A stretch of DNA of 64,000 nucleotides from Phymatolithon calcareum (taxonomy: Eukaryota; Rhodophyta; Florideophyceae; Hapalidiales): assembly GCA_977006965.1 (NCBI GenBank), contig OZ345369.1, forward strand, positions 372,001-436,000, given 5' to 3'. This document shows, piece after piece, positions 29,544-40,659 of this stretch (position 1 is the stretch's first letter; each line of letters starts with the position of its first letter). The position numbers were made by a program, and so were the translations under genes. Below the pieces are notes generated by a model. It was not told the DNA's origin and did not search any database. It was given only the letters and a program-made list of their open reading frames with translations.

Positions 29544-31397
29544 TTGACAAACCAGAACAGTGTCTACCTTGACGATATGGAGAAAACAACACACGATCCT
29601 TCAGCGACCGGAGCTCTCCTAGACCAGATTATTGACTCCGAATGGTCGGACATTGAAGCGGAGAATGGTTCCTTCCACCCTTCAGCGTCCACCTTCGCGC
29701 CTCCTAAGCCACAAGAGCCTGTAATCCTGCTGCTACCGCGTACACGAACCCCTCAAAGCTCACTGGCGGCAGGGACGGGACACGCGGCACTCGTAGCTCC
29801 ATTCGCGCTGTCAAATCCAGGGAATGCTTCCGCCCCGCATCCAGCACTGAGCGCAAATCCGGTCCCAGTCTTTGCGCCACCTGCATTCGCACCGTCCGCA
29901 GAAGTCGCAGAGACACGTACGCTTAACATCACACTAGCACCGCCCATGCACCACACAAAAGAGACGGATCGATTCTTGGGTGTTCGTGTTCCTGAGAACA
30001 CAGAAAAGAGAACCGAGTACTCCATGCGCGCCCTCGCTTGCTTTTTGTGCCGGAACGGAGAAGAGTCCAGTTTGGAGCGCAACTTTGAGATGGCGCGACT
30101 GATTCTGTTCTTTAATGGGTTTAAAACATTCTTACCCCAGCGATGGACCAACTGGACGGAGGACCTGCTAAGAAGAGTGCGCTATCACCTGATCGAGTTT
30201 GTAGTGAATTATAGAAGCGATAAGACAGACAAGGAAGCGAATCCGTCGACGATGAAGGGGTACGTTCTCGGCATCCAGCGATATTTTGCGGACAAGTGGG
30301 GCTACAATCTGAAGCTGCTAAGCGGTCCGATTTTCAATTGCCCGAGCCTGGGTCTTGTATCTGTGATCGACAACAAGCTTTCCGATCAGCAAGACCGAGG
30401 GGCCTTCACAGAGAGCCATAATATTTTGTCACACGAAGATCTTGTGCTACTTTACTCGTCGTCTGCTCTTTCCCGAGAAACCCCAATCGGCTTCCTCAAC
30501 AGGCTCGTTTTCGACGTTCCGCTGGTTACTGCAATGCGCCCAACCTTCCTCACCCTGCTCGGCATACGGCAGTTTACCAAGGAGAAGATCCGTGGTGAAT
30601 GGGTTTATCGCATTTCTGCAGTTATCGGAAGCAGAGCACGGGCTTCTAAGACTAATCGGGGCGGTATGCGTGCTGTGCGCGACAAACCCACGCAAATTTT
30701 AGTTTGGAACTGCACAGCGCTCGGTGGTATCTTAAACTTGTACCAAGACATCGATGATTACCTGAGTGTGCGTCGTGCGATCGATTGTGGCAGTGATCTT
30801 TTTTCTTGGGTAAACCCGCGTGCTACAAAGTTTTCAAAATTCTTTAAGAAGCAGCATCTTGGGAAGAACTCATTTGGAAGGATTGTCGGCAATGTTTGAA
30901 ATGAAGTTGGGATCAAAGGATCCGGAGCGAAGAAGGGAATGGTCACACACGGAATCCGCGCAACTGCAACATCTCTACTCCTTGCATCGTGACACGCTGA
31001 CTCGTCAGTGAGCGTGCGAACGGGGCACCGCGATCCTCGCAGCCTTCAGAACTATCAAAATTTAGATGGAGACGAGGGACAGCAACAGCAGCGAGACATA
31101 TTCCTGGAACAACCACCTTGCCAGCTACCGGGGAATCTGAAGAAGGCTAAACATGAGGCGATTGGTGCTGAGACGCACAAAGAGAGTCTCCGCTTGCGCA
31201 CTTCCCTGGCTCCTACTCTATCGATTCATGGAACTCCGGAAAACCTTGAGGCGGCGCGCCATATGTCAACATTACCAAGACATTCTACAACTGGTCCACC
31301 TTGCGCGACGTTTCCGGAAGCACTATTAGTGTTGTCATTAATAACCATCCAATTAAGAACCCTGATACTTGCAAATGACCTCCAGATGAATCGGTAA
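29544..31397 (+). pseudogene. Crypton-type tyrosine recombinase, interrupted by two in-frame TGA codons
   Basis: One reading frame runs from 29544 to the TAA at 31395-31397, broken only by TGA at 30897-30899 and 30990-30992. The N-terminal third is Pro/Ala-rich. NPSTMKGYVLGIQRYFADKW (about residues 235-255) resembles the SAM-like DNA-binding domain of tyrosine recombinases. The catalytic set is visible in order: Arg of TAMRPTFLTLLG, His and Arg of THGIRAT (between the two stops), His of TGHRDPRS and the nucleophile Tyr of SLQNYQNL (after the second stop). By family knowledge Cryptons move as circular DNA using this recombinase and have no classical terminal repeats. The tail after the Tyr is about 100 residues, Gln- and Pro-containing. 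A DIRS-type recombinase is less likely because no RT lies nearby. Confidence 0.78.
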
Positions 31398-31403
31398 CTT
31401 CAT

Positions 31404-31569
31404 GTTTATCGATCTAGTTTTAATCAAAATAGATTGCAATATTGTTTACAACTCCGGTTGCCGAACGCGCTCTTGTGATTGATGATGCTCCGCCGAGGAC
31501 ACCTGTGCCACATGACCACGAAGGAAATAATATTCAACTAAAGCAAAGTAGAGATTCGAAGCTAATTCT
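31404..31569. other. 3' flank of the Crypton gene
   Basis: No gene or repeat supported in this short interval. Confidence 0.5.
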
Positions 31570-31803
31570 CTGAGAGTGATTGGTGCCTGGAGGGATTAAT
31601 TGGAAACCAACTTGTCCTTTCAATGAAGAATATTGATTCCCAGCTCTTCCTGAGAGACCATGTGTACTAGTACCCTTAGAACATACATAGATCTGAGAGT
31701 GATTGATGCCTCGAGACCATAATTGGAAACCAGATTGTCTTTTCAATGAAGAAAATTGATTACTAGCTCTTCCTGAGAGACCGGGGTACCCTTAGAACAT
31801 ACT
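31570..31803 (+). repeat. two-copy tandem repeat of ~120 bp
   Basis: Units at 31570-31692 and 31693-31803 both begin CTGAGAGTGATTG, contain CAATTGGAAACCA-like and TTTTCAATGAAGAA blocks and end CCCTTAGAACATAC. The second unit is shorter by a small deletion. No coding potential. Confidence 0.78.
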
Positions 31804-31937
31804 CAAAAAATAGGATTTTGTCTTGTCCTATCCCTAGGGATGACATCAGACTCTATGTCTTCAGTAGAAATGACTTCGAAATTGCGAGAGAAACAAGTGG
31901 AAAATAAGGATTTCGTACGAGTGTCCTATCAAAGCTG

Positions 31938-31966
31938 CTATGTCATCCCTACTAGGGATGACATAG
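31938..31966. repeat. short perfect palindrome
   Basis: CTATGTCATCCCT and AGGGATGACATAG form 13-bp perfect arms with a 3-base centre. It abuts the right 54-bp inverted repeat, and AGGGATGACAT recurs near 29245. Confidence 0.7.
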
Positions 31967-32020
31967 AAGCAATCAGTTGCAAGAGGAAGCCGATGTCTAC
32001 CCCCTCAGCCGGTTGACAAG
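31967..32020 (-). repeat. right 54-bp inverted repeat flanking the Crypton gene
   Basis: Inverted partner of 29330-29383, one mismatch in 54. Confidence 0.85.
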
Positions 32021-32036
32021 ACAGAAATGCATGCTT

Positions 32037-32100
32037 GAGCACGGCAGCATTTTGGCCCAAATAAACCAAATAACTTTCGGGCCAAAATGCTGCCGTGCTC
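32037..32100. repeat. 22-bp perfect hairpin
   Basis: Arms at 32037-32058 (GAGCACGGCAGCATTTTGGC then CC) and 32079-32100 pair perfectly around a 20-base AT-rich loop. The pairing extends imperfectly into ATGC/GCAT flanks. It could be a tiny MITE or a transcribed hairpin; nothing decides which. Confidence 0.8.
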
Positions 32101-32163
32101 CCCCAGTGCAAGCATTTATACAACGCTGATTTCATCAGTTAAGCTTTGCTATTTTTCTTCATG

Positions 32164-32197
32164 AATTTGAACATATCATGCATGATATATTCAAATT
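32164..32197. repeat. 34-bp near-perfect palindrome
   Basis: AATTTGAACATATCATG is followed directly by its reverse complement with one mismatch. Confidence 0.7.
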
Positions 32198-32200
32198 TGA

Positions 32201-32687
32201 TATTTGCTTCGTCCAGGGAGCATGGCACGATGGAGATATTCACTTAGGCAATGTGCCTCCCGACATATTCAATCTATGATGTGCTATAGTGTCAGGCCCG
32301 GTCTATACCAAAGAAATTCGCCTCCGGTCGCGGACAAGTTTATATGACACAACTTGTACCAGGCCTCGTTTGAAAATGCTCAGATATCTCAAATCAAAGC
32401 TTAGCACTGCATCATTCAAGATACTAGTTATCTAAACAAAGCCTTCCAGAAACTGAACAATACTTCTGATCTTATGTATCTCCCTCTCGACCTTCCATCA
32501 ACGCATCAATAATCCACTATGGTTCATGGAAGTCACAGCTCGTTACCAGGTCCATTCGTGGCGCAGAAGTCATGGCATTCACACATTGCCTTGATTTTGT
32601 GCTGGCTATTGTGAGCGATCTTTCAACTATTCTTTGTAGAAAAGTATGAACAGTCTTGTTCACGGATTCAAAGTGCCTGCTTAGTAC
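32201..32687. other. no supported gene
   Basis: Short ORFs on both strands without recognisable motifs. Confidence 0.5.
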
Positions 32688-32689
32688 TA

Positions 32690-33162
32690 CAGTAGTCCCT
32701 CTGTAAATGCAACCCGTGGAACTGCAACACCTGCAATAGTGCAAGTGAACCAATCCACTGAACATGTAGCACCTAAATTATAACCAAAAAGGTGTCCCTT
32801 GCAAACGTGCAAACTGCAAATTTGGTGGAATTAACCCTTATTTTTAGTTTAATATTTGAGTGTCCCATGTATAATCTTGCAGAGAAATTCATCAATCTCG
32901 ATCGGGATGACGGTAATCAATGCAGCGCAGCGCGCCATTTAGACTGATCACAAGAGCTCACTCGTCCAATCAAAGATCACTGATTGGTTTACTTAGATAA
33001 TGTATTACATGCGAGGCACGAGTGGATCTGAATAATAAACCGTAAAATTTTGAGTCAAAATTTTATTCAAATGACTGAATGGTAAACATCCTCAACTTTC
33101 ATTCCTCCATAACTGCAAATGGATCATTTAACCGTAGCGCTGCATTTACAGAGGGACTACTG
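32690..33162. mobile_element. 473-bp MITE with TA duplication (pogo/mariner-like ends)
   Basis: Begins CAGTAGTCCCTCTGTAAATG and ends in its inverted copy, with TA at 32688-32689 and 33163-33164. CAGT ends and TA duplications are usual for pogo/Tigger-type elements. No transposase ORF inside. Confidence 0.78.
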
Positions 33163-33391
33163 TATCACAAAGCTTAGTACTGTGCTGGAGAAGAGAATTC
33201 TTATCGATATCGCGGCTATTCGTGAGAGATATATCAATAGACATCTGTCGAATGTCGCCCATGTGACTTCAAAGTTCAATCTCCCTGATATTTTCAGGAA
33301 GAAAAAAGCAAGTGCAATTGTGTTACAAGATCTAATGTCCACTGGACGTATCACGCGCCCAGTCAATCAGTGGATCATGCCTGGGAAATAG
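33119..33391 (+). other. unrecognised 90-residue ORF, partly in the MITE end
   Basis: The ORF starts within the MITE's right end and continues into flanking DNA, encoding ITKLSTVLEKRILIDIAAIR and KKKASAIVLQDLMSTGRITR. The part beyond 33165 reads like genuine protein sequence and may be the remnant of a gene interrupted by the MITE. I do not recognise it. Confidence 0.25.
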
Positions 33392-33939
33392 AAATAGAAA
33401 ATGTTAAATTTTTTTTGAATCTTTTTTAGTTTTTAGTATGATTTTGAATACTTCTCAAAAAAATTTATCGGTTTCAGGCGTTTAGGAAAGAGGTGCAGTG
33501 TCATGGAGCTGACCATCACGGCGCATGGCAATTTCTCAGAATGGGACCCAAGGCACTCTGGAAAGGCAGACACACTCGTACATGCCTTTTTCTGGAACTA
33601 TTTCTCGCGCGTTTACGTTTAGGGTAACCAGGTACGGCTTAGGTAGTCTAGTTCAGCAGTTCCCAACTTGTTATATAGACTTAGCGAATTGATTAACATG
33701 TGGGGTTGCAATTCCTCGAGTTGCTCACTAGAATAGTACATAAACAACGTGCTGAGTCCCGAAAGCAGATTCGGCAGCGATAAGTAAAGTGGCAAGGTCA
33801 AGAAGACTTTGCTGGCTTATCCCGCCTTTATCAACCAGTCTTTTGGATCGACACTACCCCCCAACAGCCAGATAATAAGAATGTGTATCACGAGCTACCC
33901 AAACTGGAACCTCGGTGTGCTGAATGATTTCGACAGAAT
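33392..33939. other. no supported gene
   Basis: AT-rich, with shadow ORFs. It ends at the 12-bp target duplication of the LINE that follows (GAATGCAAGCGG at 33940-33951). Confidence 0.5.
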
Positions 33940-34156
33940 GAATGCAAGCGGGGTCGCACGAGTTCCGCTTCCACGTAGTGCGGCTGGACTGCGAGACATA
34001 ACACACCTCGTAGACAAAATGGATCTCAACTCAGAACTTTGTTCAAATTTGGGTACCCAACGGATCTCTCATACCTGTCCAATCGGGCACACTCCCGCCT
34101 TCTTCGACGTTTGCGCGAAAAACGCACACTGGTCAAGGATCATCCTCATCCGAGCA

Positions 34157-34183
34157 GGTGACGTCGAGACCAACCCAGGTCCG
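34157..34183 (+). other. 2A-like ribosome-skipping motif (GDVETNPGP)
   Basis: The codons read G-D-V-E-T-N-P-G-P, matching the D-x-E-x-NPGP 2A consensus exactly. It is preceded by a hydrophobic/basic stretch (SRIILIRA), as functional 2A peptides usually are, and is followed without a gap by the start of the endonuclease. In known trypanosome and animal LINEs a 2A lies at the same place and releases the short N-terminal peptide during translation. Confidence 0.82.
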
Positions 34184-34371
34184 TTACGTATTCTACAACT
34201 CAACTGCCGGTCTGTGCGCAAGGCAGGGCGCGCTTTGCAGCTCGCCAAGCTCGGTCATGACACCAAAGCGGACATTCTGCAGCTATCTGAGACATGGCTC
34301 CGACCTAAGGACCCCTCGCCGCGGATTGCAGGGTTCGGACTCGTCAACAGCGCTGACAGGGACGACGGAAC

Positions 34372-34799
34372 TGTTGGAAATGTGACTGCTTGGAGCTCTT
34401 ATCGCAGTACACATTATCCTTTCTCATAAGTCTCTAACCATTTCTCATATGTTATGATAGAATCAATCCATGTTTTTTTCATCTTTACTGACAATGTAGT
34501 AGTTCAATCAGTTTCTTGATTGATCTTGTTATTGTCAGTAATTCAATCATTTTGTTGATTGAATCAATCACAGTCGACAATTCAATCTTTTAGTTGATTG
34601 AATCAATCACAGTTAGTAGTGCAATGAGCATCAGAAGTCTTATCATACCTCAATCTGAGGCCTATATAAGACCCGGATCTGAAGCCCCGACTCAATAAAC
34701 CAAGGAACATCTCACAACCAACCCAACCATCTCAACCATCTCAACCACCTCAACCATCTCAACCATCTCAACCATCAACAACCAAACCTCCATACAACA
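34372..34799 (+). mobile_element. solo LTR (copia-like ends) inserted in LINE A
   Basis: A 428-bp block with TGTTGGAAATG...CATACAACA ends and a perfect 5-bp duplication, GGAAC (34367-34371 and 34800-34804). A TATA box (TATATAAG, 34663-34670) is followed 24 bases later by AATAAA (34694-34699), then by a 10-bp CTCAACCATC-type tandem repeat at about 34727-34775. Upstream, in the U3-like part, TTGATTGAATCAATCA palindromes repeat (34500-34615). A solo LTR forms by recombination between the two LTRs of a full element. The copia assignment rests on the terminal TGTTGG only. Confidence 0.85.
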
Positions 34800-37700
34800 G
34801 GAACGCTATTAGGTGGCGGCGTGATGACCTATGCTCGTCTCGGCCTCCCCGTAGCCTGTCAAGGTACGAGACACGGCGACAAAGCTGAAGTGGCGGAACT
34901 TGACGTACGGCTCGGAAAATCTGGAAGGTCTATTCCCATATCACACTTCTACATCTCTCCGGATTCAACATCCCGCTTTCACTGGCAAAAGATGGTTCGA
35001 TCGGATACGATACTATTTGGAAATTGTAATATCCACGGGTCATGGGACCCAGGAAACTACGATCTGAATACATCGCAAGTACTGGAGGAGTACCTAGAAG
35101 CCACAGGTCGGATAATCCTCAACGACGGCTCGCCTATACTCCTCATCCCAAACGGCCAGTCAGCAGTCGACATCACGGCATGTCCTGGAGCGTACGTGAT
35201 GGAGTGTCAATGGAAAGTCCAGCCACTCACTTTTAGCGACCACCGTCCAATCCTAATCACGTTCTCCGCGTTGCATCAAGACCGGAAACGGTTCGGTCGG
35301 GCCCGATGGTCCTTGAAAACAGCGGACTGGGACGCATTTTCCGTCAAGGTCGAGGAGAAGCTTCAAGAGTGGCCTGATAACCAGGTCACAATCGACGAGG
35401 ACAACAGACGTTTTGTTAAAGCTGTTCTAGCAGGAGCAAAGCACGCTGTACCGCGGGGAAGTCTTAAGGGAAAAATCCGGTGGACAGATGAGTGCGCAAC
35501 AGCCGTGGAGGAGCGAAGACAGGCGTTCGAATCTTACGAGCGCGACCCATCGCCAGAGTCTCTCATGGTACTTGGCGAAGTACGAGCTAATACGGACGTT
35601 GTCATCACCGCAGCCAAGCGAAAGTGCTGGCGTGACCTCGCATCAACTGTCCAGGCGAACTGCAAGGGATGGAAGCTTCTCGCCGCAATCGACGGCAAAC
35701 GCCGCGCGAGGGCAACCATTGTGGCAGACTGCCGGAAATCTAACCAAGATATTGCGGACGACGTTGTCAAGGGATATGTCGCCAGAAACCGGAACAAAAT
35801 CAAGGCGCAAGACTTGAAATGGAAACGGAAGTACATGACGGCTGTGGCGATCGCGCACCCTGATCTTGGCGAGGTTCCATAATTTTCAATGCGTGAACTC
35901 ACAGCAGTCATAAGCGCAATGCCAACACGCACTGCAACTGGTCCGGATACGATAGAAGTCGAATTCATCCGTCATCTGTCTCCGACGGCCACAAACCGTT
36001 TACTGGATCTTGTTAACAGAAGGTGGCGCGAAGGAACAGTGCCCTCTGCATGGAGAACAGTGCTACTCATCGGCATACCCAAACCGAATGACCCCACAGC
36101 CCTCCGGCCAATCTCGTTGTCATCAATCTTCAGTCGTATTGCTGAACGCCTCATCGGACTACGCCTAACGCGGAGGATGGATTCGAAACTTTCCTCCGCA
36201 CAAGCAGGATTCAGATTATACCGCAGAACCCACGAGCATATAACTGCTATCACACAGCGCACGGGAGACGCATTCTCCCGCCGGCGGAAATGTGCTGCCC
36301 TCTTCGTGGACTTCAGCGCTGCATACGATCGGGTTGTTATACAGGTGTTACTTGCAAAAATGGTGAACTTAAACTGTCACCCAAATTATGATTTGCTGGA
36401 TGCATTCTTACCTGACGGACCGCCGAGCTCGAGGACGACACATTAACACTGTCGGTCGGTCGCGGGCGCTAGGATGTGGGCTACCGCAAGGGAGCTCTTT
36501 ATCACCAAACCTCTGGAACTTATACATCTCTAATTTAGATGTTCATCTCGACGACTTGGTTCAATTTAGTTTCGCAAACGACACCAGCTTCCATGCCACC
36601 GGCGAGACCTGGGAAGATGTTATCTCCAAGCTCAATGAGGCCGCCCAGATCCTCTCCCATCTATGCGGTTATTTGCGGATCAAGATCAATGCGCAGAAAT
36701 GAAAGGTATTGGGATTTGCTGCAGATGGAAGGTCACCACTGGGAATCATTGACGGCAACGTCAAGATCGACGGAGAGAGAATCAAAGCAGTTCCGGCATA
36801 TAAGTTCCTCGGAGTTAACGTGGACCAACGACTGAGCTTTAAATTGCACTGCAAGGAAGTGAGTCTGAAACTCCGGTCCAAGACTCGATTCATCCGAGCG
36901 CTGGGAGGGACATCTTGGGGCGCCGAGACAACGACGATGGAGGCGTTCCCAAAGAACTACTGAGAGCCAGTTGTATTATACGGTGCATCATCCTACGCAG
37001 TACATGGCTTCGACTCACACATCAAACAAGTCGAAATCGCACGAAACGACGCAGCGCGAGAGGCCAGCGGCTGCCTTAGAGCTACGGCAGTTGCCAAGCT
37101 TCGGGCACTGACAGGGATGCGTAGCCTGCGGGACATCGGAGAAATGGTTGCTACTCTTGTTATGGAGAAAGCACTTCGACTCGAACCGGGGGCTCCAGTG
37201 GCTCTTGCAACCCACTCACGCGAGCTCAAACCATGACGCAACGTAGGGTCATGGCGAGAATCAAGCGCCTATTATCTGGCCGAGAAAGGGATCCTCGCTC
37301 TACCACGCCGGGGATTCCACTCGCCAATCGGGAAGGATCGCTCAAGCAACAGGTTTACGACCTTCATAACGCCTATTTCCGCGAATGATGAACCGGAGGA
37401 GAAGCGCGCCACCACAGAAGCCTTTTTTTGTAGCGTAATGCTGTGAGAACAACGGATATCGAAATATGGACAGATGGATTTGTGGGAGAAATACCGCAAG
37501 CTCACGTCTGGGATCTGAATCACGGAGAACGCGTCTCCGTAAAATGGGACGAAGGTTGGTACACCGCGACCTTGAAGAAATTCAACTCTACCGAACATCT
37601 GAACCACGACGCAGCGAAACGGTTTGAAGCTCGACACGGCAAGCCGCCGGATGTCACGACGACGGGGACGAGCATGCCTACGAAACGACCCCGATGGCCT

Positions 37701-38621
37701 CGAAGTAGCGCGTTATCCTATGCGATGAAGATGATGACACACGCGACATGTACCGTGCAATCCCACCGCAGGACGGTGGTGCGGGCGTTTTGGTGCTGCG
37801 CGGAGAAGAAGCGATACTGGAAGAAGGGCTGTCCGCTGGGGCCATTGGCGCCTTATTCGACGCCGAGGCTTTTGCGGCCGTACACGCATTTCAGGCAGCA
37901 TCCAGTCTACCGATATCGCGCGGCAGCACTATCCGATGGTTCACCGACAGCAAGAGCTGCATAGACGCACTCAACGGCCAGCCGCGGATGTTTGGAGAGA
38001 TGGTTCGGAAACTATGGAATCTTATGGAACAAATCATGGCACAGGAAATTCACGTAGAAGGCATTTGGATACCGATTCACTGCGGAGTCTCGAAAAATGA
38101 GGCTGCTGATGAGCTCGCGCGCCGGGGAATCTCGGAATCAAGCCTGCTATCACATCAAGCGGTACCTCTCACCATGGAAGCGGCACGATCCATTATCAAA
38201 CCGCCTTGTAGAAGCAAACCAGTTACCATCCCGACACTCCCGGAAGACATACACATCTCACATAGACGGGCGGAGGTAATACTCCACCAGCTCATAACTA
38301 ATTGCTGTCCAATCGTCGCCAGCTTTCACCATGGACACAACGAGAATGAGCCACTTCCTCACGACCCAATGTGCAAGAAATGCCTGTATGGTGTGAAGGA
38401 AACTGTGGAACTTATGATCCTACATTGTTCGGGTCGGGCTGCTAGTCGACGGAAATTCATCGGCAGAGTTAGGAGCAAAACGGTAGAAAATCTGTGCAGA
38501 GAGAAACCCGTACCGATAATCCAATATTTGAAAGAAGAGAACTTGCTCGAGAGCAAGTTTAGGCGTTAACTTACAAATTGACGTCATCTGCAATAAAGAA
38601 AGAAAGAAAGAATGCAAGCGG

Positions 38622-40170
38622 AAGTTGATATCCTCACTGTTAATAGGCCCCTCTTGGATCGCATGTAGTCTTCTCTTGATATGAACATCTAACTCTTCCA
38701 GAGATTAGCTCCAGTTCTCGTCGTACTACTTAAGGGCATGTAGGTTCAGCACAGAAGTTTCAAAAATGATGCATTCTCCAAACAGATTTTCACAAATGTT
38801 TGATGGTTCAAAAATGGACTTTAAAATTTCAACAAATTGCTTGTTAGGGATAAACATTATGTTCAGATTTTGTTCCAGAATAACCTCACATTTTTCGCAC
38901 AAAACGTTTCTTGTTTCCTTGGAGTTACAGACTTGACTGGCACAGAGTACAGTGTCGTTACCAGGTCAGTAATACTACAGATAGTACACGTAGAACACGT
39001 TAGCTCTGCATTCGATATTCAGCAGACAGTTCTTTGCTCAAGCTGCATCTCATCTTGAGACACCTAAAGAGGCAAGTCACGTTTACCAGTTCATTACATG
39101 TTCGTAGAGCATTTCGCTCATCGCTCATCAGGTCTCCTCGTGTCACCATGCAAGATCTCGCCGTCTCGGTCTACATCTAGGCTCGCGCTAGAGTTCGCCG
39201 ACCACATAGGTGATCCTCCGGACCACATCCAGTCTTGCACTATAGTTTTACGAACCTCGACACTCTTGTGTTTTGTCTATCATTGTTCGCAGCCGATCCG
39301 CGTTCTACATCAGTTTCCTCATCTGAATGCTATGCTTACAATAAGCTCCACCCACACTAATTACCGTAGTTATTGTATTGATCTTGTATCAATCTTATTC
39401 GACGTCTCTGGTCATTAAATATGTGAATAGTCAAGCTGATATTTACTTTCCACATCTCCCGCAGAGTTTGGATGCCCAAATTTTCATGTCCTAAATGATG
39501 AGTTCGAACGCATACACTTCAGCACAAAATTCTGTTCTCATGAGTTTTGGTCCTACCCGCAGAAGTATCCGGCGGAAATTGTGGATTTAATTCACATCAT
39601 CCACAGCGCGGTGTACGCAGAGGGTCCGCAGAATCTTGCCAATAGCAATATGCTCTGACATACTGTAGAAGCATACAGAAATTATTCTCACCTTCCCTCC
39701 TCTAAATGGCATCGTTCCAAAACAGGTAGTCAAGCTTCACAAATTGGAACCTAATGGGAACGTTCTCCTTAATCTTATGTGTGCAGGTGGAGTACGAAAC
39801 TCTGTCCACAATGTTGACAGCTGGGTCCATCAGAGGGATTTGCCCACCTCTGTTGGCCATTGTCATGCCTACCAAATTTCCAATTCGCTTCGCTTCTCCG
39901 GGCAGAACTACGCCAGAAATCTTCACAGCCTCTCGTTTCGAGTCCGATAGATTCCATCCATTTAGATTGAGAGTGGATCAGGAGTGAAATTAGCTGCGCT
40001 TAGAAACTCATTGTGGCGATCGGACCCGCTTGGATTAACCATTGCAACTACAAACCAGTTTTAGAAGTTAGAAGGATTCCTGCTCGACTGGATTGAATTA
40101 CAAGGAAAAAGGTTACGATATGTTTCTTGCCGATGATAAACACTTCAGAGTATCTATTCTCAGAGAATCA
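38622..40170. other. long stretch without supported gene
   Basis: A possible open frame at about 39464-39655 (+; EFGCPNFHVLNDEFERIHFS) and another at 39754-39987 (+) read like decayed protein sequence, but I recognise neither. Confidence 0.4.
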
Positions 40171-40171
40171 C

Positions 40172-40459
40172 TTACTCGGATGCCATATTGTACACTGACG
40201 ACAACCAATTAGAGACGAAGCGATGATTCAGCTTGAGCGGTAAATCTTGCGCTCCACACGTGCCACAGGAAAAAGATACCCTTCGCGGATCGGCGCAGCC
40301 AAACATGCCACGAAAATGACGATGCCTAGTCAAGAAGTATGTTTTCAACTTCATGCCACCATTTATAAGTCCATAAACGTGATTGGCACGGCTCAGGATG
40401 TAATTGAAGATAAATCGGTGATCGAGCAAGCATGTTACCGCGCTTAAATAGAGTTCCAA
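40172..40459 (-). other. unrecognised 95-residue ORF
   Basis: Contains ANHVYGLINGGMKLKTYF and a Cys-rich segment FGCADPRRVSFSCGTCGA. Composition looks protein-like and it may be a fragment of a mobile-element gene. No domain recognised and no neighbour supports a role. Confidence 0.25.
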
Positions 40460-40659
40460 TTCAGCACCGAGTGATGAAGACTAAGATTGGGACTGTCAAG
40501 ATTTTTTGACCTGAGGAATAAAAGCCTGTTGATGGCTAGGCCGAACCTGCGCTGGAAAAGCGTAACAAAGCCAGGTCCTACTACAGTACTCGTCATCGCC
40601 AGCCTTCATCACAAGCCGCCAATTTTCCAACTCCATTCGCAACTAAAAGCTAACAAGTA

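Larger units (their letters stand above)
34019..38569 (+). pseudogene. LINE A polyprotein (2A-like, APE endonuclease, RT, RNase H, zinc knuckle)
   Basis: The first Met inside the element is at 34019. The 2A-like motif is at codons 47-55, directly followed by the endonuclease start (LRILQLNCRS, DILQLSETWL). After the solo LTR the endonuclease continues at 34809 and ends with SDHRPILI near 35245; its GDxN block reads GNCN, a lost catalytic Asp. RT: PISLSSIFSRIAERL, motif A LFVDFSAAYDRV, motif B LPQGSSLSPNLWNLY, motif C SFANDTSFHA, where the first Asp of the DD pair is Asn. RNase H: IEIWTDGFV, DAEAFAAVHAF, WFTDSKSCIDAL, KNEAADELARRG. Knuckle: CKKCLYGVKETVELMILHC. In-frame stops at 35880, 36700 and 36961 and frame changes near 36390 and 37740 make it inactive. 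Confidence 0.85.
33952..38609 (+). mobile_element. LINE A, probably full length, with 2A-like N-terminus
   Basis: GAATGCAAGCGG at 33940-33951 recurs at 38610-38621, bracketing an insertion that ends in the family tail AATAAAGAAAGAAAGAAAG. The domain order is short N-terminus with 2A-like motif, APE-type endonuclease, RT, RNase H and a CxxC...C knuckle, the architecture known for I/Ingi-type non-LTR retrotransposons. A solo LTR (34372-34799) is inserted in the endonuclease. With that LTR removed the element is about 4.2 kb. The 5' limit rests on the duplication alone. Confidence 0.85.

Noticed and set aside
33809-34018. Using the Met at 33809 as the start of the 2A-bearing LINE protein
   Set aside because: The 12-bp target duplication places the element's 5' end at about 33952, so the first ~48 codons of that ORF belong to flanking DNA.
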